In this document: piece after piece, positions 27,106-35,349 of the stretch | Layout: each line of letters begins with the position of its first letter | Numbering within the stretch: position 1 is the stretch's first letter | DNA from: Planctomycetaceae bacterium | GTDB lineage: Bacteria; Planctomycetota; Phycisphaerae; Phycisphaerales; SM1A02 | Assembly (NCBI GenBank): GCA_947441435.1 | Contig: CANETX010000007.1 | Location: 1-35,349 of the forward strand | DNA: 35,349 nucleotides | Direction: 5' to 3' | Notes under the pieces: model-generated | Databases searched by the model: none | What the model was told of the DNA's origin: nothing | What the model saw: only the letters and a program-made list of their open reading frames with translations | Program-made: the position numbers and the translations under genes

Positions 27106-27111
27106 TATGAT
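27106..27111 (+). promoter_or_regulatory. TATGAT candidate -10 element, 8 nt from the TPR-YggX ATG
   Basis: TATGAT-cagcagac-ATG. Confidence 0.45.
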
Positions 27112-27119
27112 CAGCAGAC

Positions 27120-27755
27120 ATGAGCACTCCTGAGCGCATCGCGCAGTTTGAGAAGATGGCTTCGGCCGACCCCACCAACGAGATGGCGCACTTCAGCCTC
27201 GGGAATGCGTACCTGCAGGCCGGACGCCACGCCGAGGCGGCGCAAAGCCTCGACCGGGTGATCGAACTGAGCCCGGGAATGAGCAAGGCGTTTCAACTTT
27301 GCGGACAGGCGATGATCGGCGCGGGATGGACCGACCGCGCGAGCGAGGTGCTTCTTCGGGGCCACGAGATCGCCGCCGAGCGTGGCGACCGGATGGTCGA
27401 GCAGGCGATCGCGAAGCTGCTCCAATCCATTGGCCGGGAACCCCCGACGCGCGCGGCATCACCGGCTGGAGCCGCTGCCGACGGCGCGGGCGACGGCTCC
27501 TTCTCCTGTCGACGCACGGGACGAAGCGGCACGAAACTCGCGGAGCCTCCGATGCGCGGACCAGTCGGCGCATGGATCTTCGAGAACATCTCTGCGGAGA
27601 CGTGGAAGGAGTGGATCGGCCAGGGAACCAAGGTCATCAATGAGATGCGCCTCGACTTCTCCCGCGACAAGGATCAAGAGATCTACGAACAGCACATGTT
27701 CGAGTACCTCGGCATCGACGAGGAACTGCTCGCCTCGCTCCGCGCGCCGCGCTAG
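27120..27755 (+). CDS. TPR protein fused to an Fe(2+)-trafficking protein (YggX) domain
   Basis: N-terminal TPRs (NEMAHFSLGNAYLQAGRHAEAAQSLDRVIELSPG); C-terminal FSCRRTGRSGTKLAEPPMRGPVGAWIFENISAETWKEWIGQGTKVINEMRLDFSRDKDQEIYEQHMFEYLG matches the YggX pattern. Confidence 0.85.
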   Translation: MSTPERIAQFEKMASADPTNEMAHFSLGNAYLQAGRHAEAAQSLDRVIELSPGMSKAFQLCGQAMIGAGWTDRASEVLLRGHEIAAERGDRMVEQAIAKLLQSIGREPPTRAASPAGAAADGAGDGSFSCRRTGRSGTKLAEPPMRGPVGAWIFENISAETWKEWIGQGTKVINEMRLDFSRDKDQEIYEQHMFEYLGIDEELLASLRAPR

Positions 27756-29743
27756 ACCCGGCGCAGCCAGACCCACCACTCCAGAAGCAGCACCGCGAGC
27801 GCCGCGAGCAGGAGCCACGGCCAGAGCGCGCTGAGGCGCTCTCCTCCACCGACGACTCCCGCCACGCGCTCCGAAGCGAAGTCAAGCGACTCGGCAGCCT
27901 GAACGCTCCCCTCCTCGCGTGAGTTCATGTTCACGGCGACGCGCTCGGCTCGAGCTCCGGCAGGATTCGCGGGACCCTCCCATGCGATCTCGTGGACACC
28001 GCTTGTGCGCAACGGGCCAAACGAGACCTCGGAGCCACTTCCAACCGTCAGCGCTTCGGTGGATCCATCCGCACTTCGCCATGTGACTTTCGCCGCCCCA
28101 GCGGGCACGCGCGCTGCGGCGACATCGCCCGGAGTGAGCGGCTCGTCGGTCACGGATGCCCCGCCGGACGCGAGCCAACGGATCGAGTTCGCCACGAAGT
28201 TCACGAATCCACGCTGAAATGGCCAGTTGCTCTCCATCGGGTCGAAGGTCAGATAGACGGCGGTGAGCGGACCTCGTTGCACGGTCAGGACGAGCGGACC
28301 TTCGCTCGCTTCGACGATCGCGTCGGCATCCGCGCCTCCCGCGACCGCGTGCATCGAGGCGACGAACAGTTCATCGAGGTTCACGAACTCAAGGAGAGGA
28401 TGCCCCTCGCGGGATCCCCGCACGATCGCGTTCGACTTCGATCCGTAGGGGACGATTCCCTCGATGGGTGGCGGTGGGCCAAAGATGAGGTAGCGCCCGC
28501 GACGGACGAGGTTCGGCGCGACGCCGTCGAGCACGATCGCGTCGTACTGGTCGGGTGTCCCTGAGTCCGCGTCGATCTTCGAGTTCCACTCGTCCACCGA
28601 AAACGCGTCGAGCGTGGCGAGCCCCATCGCCCCGAGGATGCTGCGAAGGACGAAAGACCCTCGGCCGACGAGCGCGACGGTCAACGCCTCTTGTGGCGGT
28701 GCGATGACAGACGCACGATCATCCGCAGGAAGTGCGTCCCCTTCCAATAGCCGCACGGTGAGGAGGCCTCCGCTCGGAAGGGCGATCGAAGGAAAGACGA
28801 CCTGCGACTCACCGGGGGCCACGACCGTCGATCCTGTCGCGACCGATCGGGCTGGCACTTCGACTGGCCTAGGTGTGACTGCACGGATCGACCCGTCAAC
28901 CCGAAGTTCCAAGTCAGTGCGGCGAATCTCATGCCCCCAGTTGATGACGCGCGCGTACACCTCCACTTCATCAGGATGGTCCGGCGTCCGCGCCGCAGCA
29001 AGTGCGCCGAGCCCCGCGTTGGCTTGCTGTTCTCCCGCGACCGGACGGTACACGACCCTTTCGCCCGGACGCAGCGCGCATAAGGCGACATCGGCGACGA
29101 GACCGTCGGAGAAGATCTCGTACGACGGTGGTTCGGCCGGAGTCGCCGAGGCGTCATCTGGATTGGTCACGGTGGTGAATGCGCGTGCAAGCTCGAATCC
29201 ATCGGCGATCTTGGTCGTCTCATCAGTGGGGACGATGGACTCGATCGCCCCGGTGAGCTGCGCCGCGTTGGTCGTGAATGGCGCGATGACCTCCGCCTCC
29301 CTCGCGAAGGCGATCACCATGACCGACGGCGCAGGCCCGGAGAAGAGACCGCCACCATGAAGCTGCCTGATGCGCGCGACGGCCCTGCGCTTGGCCTCCT
29401 CGAGGCGCGTCGTTCCACCCTCCATGTCCTGCGTGCCCATCGAACCGGAGCGGTCGATGAGGAAGACGATCCGTGCCGCCGATCGCTCGCCCATGTCCGC
29501 CTGCGGCTGCGCGATGGCGAGGACGACGAGAGCCAGCGCGAGGAGTTGGAGAAGGAGAAGCAGCGAGAACCGGATCCGCTGAAATGGAGTGTTCGCGTGG
29601 AGGTCTTCGGTCGCCCGCTTCCAGAGAAGGGTGCTCGACACCACGCGCCGAGTCCGGCGGAGCCGGAGGAAGTAGAGCGCCACCAGGGGCGGAATCGTCG
29701 AGAGCGCCACGATTCCCGCAGCGAGCGGTGCCAGCCACGTCAC
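27752..29743 (-). CDS. BatA-like membrane protein with VWA domain
   Basis: N-terminal WLAPLAAGIVALSTIPPLVALYFLRLRR; VWA IVFLIDRSGSMGTQD; C-terminal TM LWPWLLLAALAVLLLEWWVWLRR. Confidence 0.88.
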   Translation of the reverse strand: MTWLAPLAAGIVALSTIPPLVALYFLRLRRTRRVVSSTLLWKRATEDLHANTPFQRIRFSLLLLLQLLALALVVLAIAQPQADMGERSAARIVFLIDRSGSMGTQDMEGGTTRLEEAKRRAVARIRQLHGGGLFSGPAPSVMVIAFAREAEVIAPFTTNAAQLTGAIESIVPTDETTKIADGFELARAFTTVTNPDDASATPAEPPSYEIFSDGLVADVALCALRPGERVVYRPVAGEQQANAGLGALAAARTPDHPDEVEVYARVINWGHEIRRTDLELRVDGSIRAVTPRPVEVPARSVATGSTVVAPGESQVVFPSIALPSGGLLTVRLLEGDALPADDRASVIAPPQEALTVALVGRGSFVLRSILGAMGLATLDAFSVDEWNSKIDADSGTPDQYDAIVLDGVAPNLVRRGRYLIFGPPPPIEGIVPYGSKSNAIVRGSREGHPLLEFVNLDELFVASMHAVAGGADADAIVEASEGPLVLTVQRGPLTAVYLTFDPMESNWPFQRGFVNFVANSIRWLASGGASVTDEPLTPGDVAAARVPAGAAKVTWRSADGSTEALTVGSGSEVSFGPLRTSGVHEIAWEGPANPAGARAERVAVNMNSREEGSVQAAESLDFASERVAGVVGGGERLSALWPWLLLAALAVLLLEWWVWLRRV

Positions 29744-30645
29744 GCCAATAGCCCTCGACGGCGCAGGTAGTCAATGAGCAGCGTGTCGAGGTCGAGCGTC
29801 GTCTCGACCAGCACATGCGAGATCGAACGCCTCACCGCGAAGTCGCGCATCCCGGCGATGTACTGCTCCATTGAGTTCCGGTACTCGGAGAGCACCGCAC
29901 TCGACGCCGTCACCTCGATCTCCTGCTGCGTCTCGGAGTCGACGAGGCGCATGTCACCGGACAGGCCGTGCCGCGCCGGATCCGTCTCCTGCGGAGCGAG
30001 AATCTGCAACGCGAAGAGATCGAATCCTCGCCCAGCGACATACTTCAGCCCCTGTTCGTAGCCGTCTGGAAAGAGGAAGTCGCTCAGGACGAGGAGCACG
30101 CCGCGCCCCTGTCCGCCGAGTGCGATCGCGCGCATCGCATCGCCGAACTGCGCTTCGCCACCGATGGGTCGGCCAAGGAGCCACTGCCCCATCTCGCGCG
30201 TGCGCCTGCGCGAGCGCAGGCCGCTCAGCCGTTCGAGGCGCTCGCCTCCGAAGGCAAAGAGGCTGACCCGGTTGTTGTTGACGAGGCCGATGTAGCCGAG
30301 CGCCATCGCCAATCGCCGCGCGTAGTCGATCTTGTTCGGTTCCCCTGCGTCCATCGAAGCGCTCACGTCGAGGGCGATGACCATCGACAGGTCTTCCTCT
30401 TCGAGGAACATCTTGAGGAAGAGCCGATCGAGCCGCGCATAGATGTTCCAGTCGACGAACCGAAGATCGTCGCCGGGCGAGTAATTGCGGAAGTCGGCGA
30501 ACTCGACCGACTGCCCGCGCCGACGGCTCCTGCGCTCTCCCTGGATCTTGCTCGTGAAGATCTTGCGGCTGATGACATCGAGTTGGTCGAGCCGGGCCAT
30601 CAACCGAGAGTCGATGAGTTCGTCGACGGTGGTGGGCCGGCTCAC
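29740..30645 (-). CDS. DUF58 domain protein (VWA-like)
   Basis: GERRSRRRGQSVEFADFRNYSPGDDLRFVDWNIYARLDRLFLKMFLEEEDLSMVIALDVSASM. Confidence 0.93.
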   Translation of the reverse strand: MSRPTTVDELIDSRLMARLDQLDVISRKIFTSKIQGERRSRRRGQSVEFADFRNYSPGDDLRFVDWNIYARLDRLFLKMFLEEEDLSMVIALDVSASMDAGEPNKIDYARRLAMALGYIGLVNNNRVSLFAFGGERLERLSGLRSRRRTREMGQWLLGRPIGGEAQFGDAMRAIALGGQGRGVLLVLSDFLFPDGYEQGLKYVAGRGFDLFALQILAPQETDPARHGLSGDMRLVDSETQQEIEVTASSAVLSEYRNSMEQYIAGMRDFAVRRSISHVLVETTLDLDTLLIDYLRRRGLLA

Positions 30646-31673
30646 GGCTGCAACTCCCGTGGCGTCGTGCGCACGATCTCTTCGATGATGCCGTCGACAT
30701 TCACGCCTGAGGCATCGGCCTCGAAGCTGCGCGCGATGCGGTGGCGCAACACGCTCGGCGCGACGGCGGCGAGATCCTGCGTGCTCGCCGCCGAACGTCC
30801 CCCCATGAGCGCTCGCACCTTGGCCGCTTTCACGAGCCCTTGCCCCCCGCGCGGGCTTGCGCCGACGACCACCATGCGGTTAATGAACTCGCTCGCGTCG
30901 GGCCCGGGGTGGGTCGCCAGCACGAGGCGAACCGCGTAGTCCTGCACATGCGGCGCGATGAGCACGGCGCGTGCAAGTCCCTGCGCAAAGACGATCTCTT
31001 CGGGAGTGATGACCTGCGAGATCGTCTCGGCCGCCTGCGACGTTCCCGTCGTGCGCTCGACGATCGTCCCCACGTCCTCACGCGAGGCGTAGGGAACGAT
31101 GACTTTCAGGAGGAAGCGATCGAGCTGTGCTTCAGGCAGCGGATAGGTCCCCTCCTGCTCGATTGGATTCTGCGTCGCGAGGACAAGAAAGGGCCGCTCC
31201 AGATGACGGGTCTCCCCGCCCACCGTCACCGAGAATTCCTGCATCGCCTCGAGGAGGGCCGACTGGGTCTTCGGCGAGGCGCGATTGACTTCATCGGCGA
31301 GGAGGATCTGCGCGAAGATCGGTCCAGGGCGGAACTGGAAGCAGCGATGGCGACTCGCCGCATCGTCGACGACGATCTGCGTGCCGATGATGTCGGCGGG
31401 CATGAGGTCCGGGGTGAACTGGATCCGCGAGAACTTGAGTCCGAGCGCTTGCCCGAGCGTCCGCACGAGGAGCGTCTTCCCAAGTCCGGGGACACCTTCA
31501 AGCAGCACATGGCCGTTCGCAAAGAGCGCTGTGAACACTTCGTCGACGACCGCGCGCTGCCCGACGATCGCCTTGGCGACTTCATCGCGCAACTTGGTGG
31601 CGACTCCTCGGAAGTCTGCGCAGGCCTCGCGCAACTCCTCGACCGACTTGATGGACTCGACAGAGATGGTCAC
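30642..31673 (-). CDS. MoxR-family AAA+ ATPase
   Basis: VLLEGVPGLGKTLLVRTLGQAL, RIQFTPDLMPADIIGTQI, LLADEVNRASPKTQSALLEAMQE, FLVLATQNPIEQEGTYPLPEAQLDRFL. Confidence 0.95.
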   Translation of the reverse strand: MTISVESIKSVEELREACADFRGVATKLRDEVAKAIVGQRAVVDEVFTALFANGHVLLEGVPGLGKTLLVRTLGQALGLKFSRIQFTPDLMPADIIGTQIVVDDAASRHRCFQFRPGPIFAQILLADEVNRASPKTQSALLEAMQEFSVTVGGETRHLERPFLVLATQNPIEQEGTYPLPEAQLDRFLLKVIVPYASREDVGTIVERTTGTSQAAETISQVITPEEIVFAQGLARAVLIAPHVQDYAVRLVLATHPGPDASEFINRMVVVGASPRGGQGLVKAAKVRALMGGRSAASTQDLAAVAPSVLRHRIARSFEADASGVNVDGIIEEIVRTTPRELQP

Positions 31674-34615
31674 AGCGCGTCGTCCTCGGTGCGCTCACCT
31701 TGAGCGCGCTGCTTGGCGCGGCGAAGGCGAGCGAGCGGAGACTCTTCTTCGCCTTCGGGAAGGTCCGCAGGCGGCGCTGTCGGCGTCGGTGTGGACGGCG
31801 CCGACATGGGTTGGTCGGTCGCGGTCTTGGCTGCGCGCTTCACGGGCCGCGGGATCGTCGGCGACTCGGCATCGCCTTTCGCCTCGCCCTTGGCCGACCT
31901 CGACCGCGCACGTTTCCACGCGGCGACCGTGCTCCCATCGCTGACAACTCCCCCACCGAGCGCCTGCTGGGCAAGTTCCCGCGCCGCCTCGCGGTCGAAC
32001 ACGAGTCTCCGAACCGCGACATCGATCACCAGAAGCGCCGCCGCGATGATGGCGAGGATGTCCCAGATTCGCCGGACGCTCTCGGGCTGCCGAAGCCCGT
32101 TGCGCTCGAAGAGATTGGCGACGGGGAGATCGGACATCGTGAGAACGCGCCCACCCGTCGACTCCGCAACGCTCCTCAGAAGCGCCGCATTGTCTCTCGT
32201 CGTGCGGAACTCCCGCGGATACGCAAGCGACACCGCCCCCTGCACCGAGCCACCTGAACGCTGTCCGCTGCCATCGAGCAGCCCGACATCGACGAGGTAC
32301 GAGCCCGTCTCGCTCGCTGGGAATGAGCCGCGATAGCGCCCAGGCCCAACCTGCTCAAGCGCGAAGGGGAGAATCGATCCATCAGGACCGACGACGCTCG
32401 ACTGTGTCCGAAGAAAATTCGCGAGCCCTCCCTCACCTGACATCGCTTCGAGATCAACGGACGCGACTTCCCCTTCGATCGTCGTCCGCAGTACGACATT
32501 CGACGGCGCCGCCGGGCGCATCAGCCAGCGCACCGTCCGCTCCCACATCGGCTGGAATCCTCCCCACGCGGGCCACGCCCCGCCCCAGCGCCCCCACAGG
32601 TCGCTCGTGAACGCCACGCATTTCCCGATGCCGTAGTTCCAGTAGGCGTAGATCGGATCGTTCCCTTCAGTCGTCCGGTTGAGGATCGGGATCTGCCCGA
32701 GTCCCTCGCGCGGAACCGTCAGGACATATCCCCTCACGGGAGGGACCTGCGAGAGCCCCTCGATCGGCCCACCGATCCCCGCAGCGGATGTCGGCTGGAA
32801 CTCGCCTTCGACAATCAGCGTGCGTGAGACAAGCGACGCTTCCTTCACGAAGATCTTGGGCAGGAGTTTCGGATTCGTCACTTGATAGAAGCTCCCCCCC
32901 GTCAACTCCGCCATCGCCTTCATGTTCTGGAGTTGCTGTGCATCGCCATGGCCCGCGAGCATGACCGTCGTGATCGTGACCTTCAGTTCGCGGTACTTGT
33001 CGAGCAGTTCCTTGGACGGCGGGGCGGGATCGCCATCGGAGATGACGATCGCGTGGCGCTGTCCGACTTTCACCGTGCGCAGTCCCTCGAGGGCAACCTC
33101 CATCGACGCGGCGAAGTCGGGCATGTCACCTACGCTCATGGACTTCGCGGCGGCGATCGCCTTCGACTTGTCTCCTGCGAGTTGCATGGGGAAATACCAC
33201 CCCGACCCGTTGATTCCCCCAGCGCCGCCCCAGCCAAAGACGACGATGCCGACATAGTCGAGCCGCGAGAGCGCCTCGATCGCACTGACCGCGACAACCT
33301 CGCTCCAGTAGTTCGCGTCGGCCATCTCGCAGGAGTGCATGACGAGGGCGAGCGCTCCGCGGGGGAGTTCGCGAGTCGCCGGCGGATCCAGTTTCACTGG
33401 CCACGCGCGCGCCGTCTCGCTGCCGATCCATCCGCCTGCGCCGTACGCCTTGTCTCCCCCGAGGACGAGCATCCCGCCACCGAGGTCGTGCACATAGGCG
33501 TGGAGCATCCGGTCGGTCGCGTTGTCGATCTCGTAGCGCGCCACATTGGCCAGGACGATCGCATCGAATCCCGCGATGTAGGCGATCCCCTGCTCGAGCG
33601 CATCCGGGGGAGCAACGTCGACGGTGATGCCTCCCGCACGCAGAGCGGCGACGAGCGCCTCTGCTTCTCCCTGACCATCAACGACGAGGACTCGCCCCTC
33701 GCCCGAGACGAACACGGTCGTCGCTCCCCGCTTGTTCTCGATGATGCCGTCGCTGCTGCCCGCGTCGGGCTCGAAGACCGCCTCGTAGCGCTGCGCCCCG
33801 GGGGCATCGAGGCTGATGGGAATGTCGATGGTGTTGGGACCCGCGCGCAGCGTCACGGCGAGTCCATCGCCAGGATCCGCGGAGTCAAGATCGACGCTTC
33901 GCCCATTCTCCTTCAGGTACAGCGTCCCCGACGCTCCACCTTGGCTGCGCAGGAACATCTTGAGGTCGACTGACTGGCCGATGCGCGCCCGCGATGGGGC
34001 GCGAATCCCCTCGAAGACCGTCACCTTCTGCAGCTGGTACTCGATGGGAAGAACATCGATGGGAATGCCGTTGGCGCTCGCTAGGTCGGCAGCTTCACGG
34101 AGACTCCCCGCAGTCTCGTTGCCGTCGGAGACGAGGAGCACACGGTTCATCGTGTCCGCAGGAAGAAGCGCGAGCGCACGCCGCACTCCCTTGGCGAGGT
34201 CGGATCCGTCACGATCTCCCGAGTGCGCGCCGAAGGAGACCTCGCCGCCAGTTTCGGGCATCTGCGCGACCGAGGCGGTCCGGGCGACGGTCACCACGCC
34301 CACTCGGTTGTCCGGGTTCTCGGTGGCATTGAGCGCCTTGTGCAGCGCCTTCTCCGCCTTCGTGAGTGCGTCGGAGGGAACCGACTGGCTGACATCGCCG
34401 ACGACGAGCACGGTGACTCCCTCGCCGCGACGGATGATGGATGGCTGCGCGAGGCTCAAGGCAAGCAGCGCCACGAGAAGCGTGCGCGCCACGGCACTCA
34501 TCCATCCTCGAACCACTCCAGTTGCGTGCCGTCGCCGGAAACTCATCCACCACAGAAGGGGAACGACCAGCAGCAGGAGGAGCGCGATCGGCCGTTCGAA
34601 TCCAATCGGGAGCAT
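31670..34615 (-). CDS. Large membrane VWA / glutamine-amidotransferase-fold protein
   Basis: Two N-terminal TMs; VWA1 VLVVGDVSQSVPSDALTKAEKAL; GATase1-like FDAIVLANVARYEIDN...LGGGMLVLGGDKAYGAGGW; VWA2 with altered MIDAS (ALALVMHSCEMADANYW). Start MLPIGFERP at 34615 preferred over 34765. Confidence 0.85.
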   Translation of the reverse strand: MLPIGFERPIALLLLLVVPLLWWMSFRRRHATGVVRGWMSAVARTLLVALLALSLAQPSIIRRGEGVTVLVVGDVSQSVPSDALTKAEKALHKALNATENPDNRVGVVTVARTASVAQMPETGGEVSFGAHSGDRDGSDLAKGVRRALALLPADTMNRVLLVSDGNETAGSLREAADLASANGIPIDVLPIEYQLQKVTVFEGIRAPSRARIGQSVDLKMFLRSQGGASGTLYLKENGRSVDLDSADPGDGLAVTLRAGPNTIDIPISLDAPGAQRYEAVFEPDAGSSDGIIENKRGATTVFVSGEGRVLVVDGQGEAEALVAALRAGGITVDVAPPDALEQGIAYIAGFDAIVLANVARYEIDNATDRMLHAYVHDLGGGMLVLGGDKAYGAGGWIGSETARAWPVKLDPPATRELPRGALALVMHSCEMADANYWSEVVAVSAIEALSRLDYVGIVVFGWGGAGGINGSGWYFPMQLAGDKSKAIAAAKSMSVGDMPDFAASMEVALEGLRTVKVGQRHAIVISDGDPAPPSKELLDKYRELKVTITTVMLAGHGDAQQLQNMKAMAELTGGSFYQVTNPKLLPKIFVKEASLVSRTLIVEGEFQPTSAAGIGGPIEGLSQVPPVRGYVLTVPREGLGQIPILNRTTEGNDPIYAYWNYGIGKCVAFTSDLWGRWGGAWPAWGGFQPMWERTVRWLMRPAAPSNVVLRTTIEGEVASVDLEAMSGEGGLANFLRTQSSVVGPDGSILPFALEQVGPGRYRGSFPASETGSYLVDVGLLDGSGQRSGGSVQGAVSLAYPREFRTTRDNAALLRSVAESTGGRVLTMSDLPVANLFERNGLRQPESVRRIWDILAIIAAALLVIDVAVRRLVFDREAARELAQQALGGGVVSDGSTVAAWKRARSRSAKGEAKGDAESPTIPRPVKRAAKTATDQPMSAPSTPTPTAPPADLPEGEEESPLARLRRAKQRAQGERTEDDAL

Positions 34616-34629
34616 GCGTCCGATGAATC

Positions 34630-35349
34630 CTATCGGAGCGACGCGAGCGGCATCGACTGCACCCGCGCGTTCGCGCTGTCGAGGACGAACACCCGTCCGC
34701 GATCCTCTTCGACCGCCCACGGCGCGTTCAGTCGCCCCAATTCGACCCCACCGCCACCGAAGCAACCGAGCGAGTGGCCATCGGAAGGGTCGATGCGCTG
34801 GAGTCGGCAGTTTCCGAACTCAGCGACGAGGAGCGAGCCATCCTCGAGCACATGGACGCCGTAGGGGTAGGCGAACTCTCCTCCTTCGCGACCTGCGCGG
34901 CCGAGCGTCCGAAGGAGCGTTCCCGTCGGCGTGAAGACTTGGATGCGGTGGTTGCACGAGTCCGCGACGAAGAGTTCGCGGCCGTCGCGGGAAAGCGCGA
35001 TCGACTGCGGTCGCGCGAACTGACCGGGCTCGGTGCCGGGAGCGCCGAATTGGCGGAGGAACTTGTGGTCATGCGAGAACACCTGGATGCGATCGTTCCC
35101 CCCGTACTCCGAGACATAGATCTCGCCTTGGGGAGAAAACGCGACATCGCATGGATAGATGAACTCTCCCGGTGCGGTGCCGAAGGAGCCGAACTCCGAG
35201 AGCCGGTTGCCTTCGCGATCGAAGACGAGGATTCGCTTCTCATGCGTGTCGGCGATGTAGACGCGGCCGTCGGGACTGATCGAGATTCCTGTGGGCTTGC
35301 CTCGATCGAAGCGCGGCATTCGCCAGCCGAGTTCGAATCGCCCATCGGC
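34630..35349 (-). CDS. NHL-repeat protein, 5'-truncated by the window edge
   Basis: Repeats GKPTGISISPDGRVYIADTHEKRILVFDREG, GEFIYPCDVAFSPQGEIYVSEYGGNDRIQVFS, GQFARPQSIALSRDGRELFVADSCNHRIQVFT. Frame stays open to 35349 (ADGRFELGWR upstream of the listed Met). Confidence 0.88.
   Translation of the reverse strand, partial: ADGRFELGWRMPRFDRGKPTGISISPDGRVYIADTHEKRILVFDREGNRLSEFGSFGTAPGEFIYPCDVAFSPQGEIYVSEYGGNDRIQVFSHDHKFLRQFGAPGTEPGQFARPQSIALSRDGRELFVADSCNHRIQVFTPTGTLLRTLGRAGREGGEFAYPYGVHVLEDGSLLVAEFGNCRLQRIDPSDGHSLGCFGGGGVELGRLNAPWAVEEDRGRVFVLDSANARVQSMPLASLR

Noticed and set aside
1-35349. Frequent GATC/CGATCG words throughout, considered as a HIP1-like or methylation-linked signal
   Set aside because: Plausibly explained by codon usage (GAT/ATC/CGC-rich coding); would need counts against a codon-preserving shuffle, which I cannot run.
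1-35349. CRISPR arrays, tRNA, rRNA, prophage
   Set aside because: No repeat-spacer periodicity, no recognisable tRNA/rRNA segments and no phage structural genes were seen by eye.

Overview
High-GC window, apparently chromosomal, most likely from a Phycisphaerae-type planctomycete. The lineage call rests on a DCDADGSPD / dockerin EF-hand protein, a CRRCGYDL-type zinc ribbon membrane protein and a planctomycete-style MoxR/DUF58/VWA operon; it is inferred, not searched. About 32 genes are supported. They include a truncated IS3 transposase at the left edge, a DEAD-box helicase, two FAD-linked oxidases, a SIMPL protein, a WspA-like chemoreceptor coupled to a UrtA-like binding protein, two TPM proteins, a Fic/XRE pair with a candidate operator, an AAA_28-like NTPase, a lectin-like/dockerin protein, an ABC-F ATPase (Uup type), a Gfo/Idh/MocA oxidoreductase, a TVGYGD potassium channel divergent from an ionotropic-glutamate-receptor-like protein with a non-canonical pore, a TPR-sulfotransferase, CdsA, a C4 zinc-ribbon protein, a minimal metallopeptidase, PyrD, a TPR-YggX fusion, and a tightly overlapping NHL/VWA/MoxR/DUF58/BatA-like operon. 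The observations I rate highest are: (1) a recurring TAnnnT hexamer (often TACnnT) 5-10 nt, frequently exactly 6 nt, upstream of first-gene start codons, which suggests widespread leaderless transcription; (2) the receptor/channel divergent pair; (3) the binding-protein/WspA-like receptor module; (4) the XRE-Fic operator architecture. All family calls are by motif recognition only; no database search was run.
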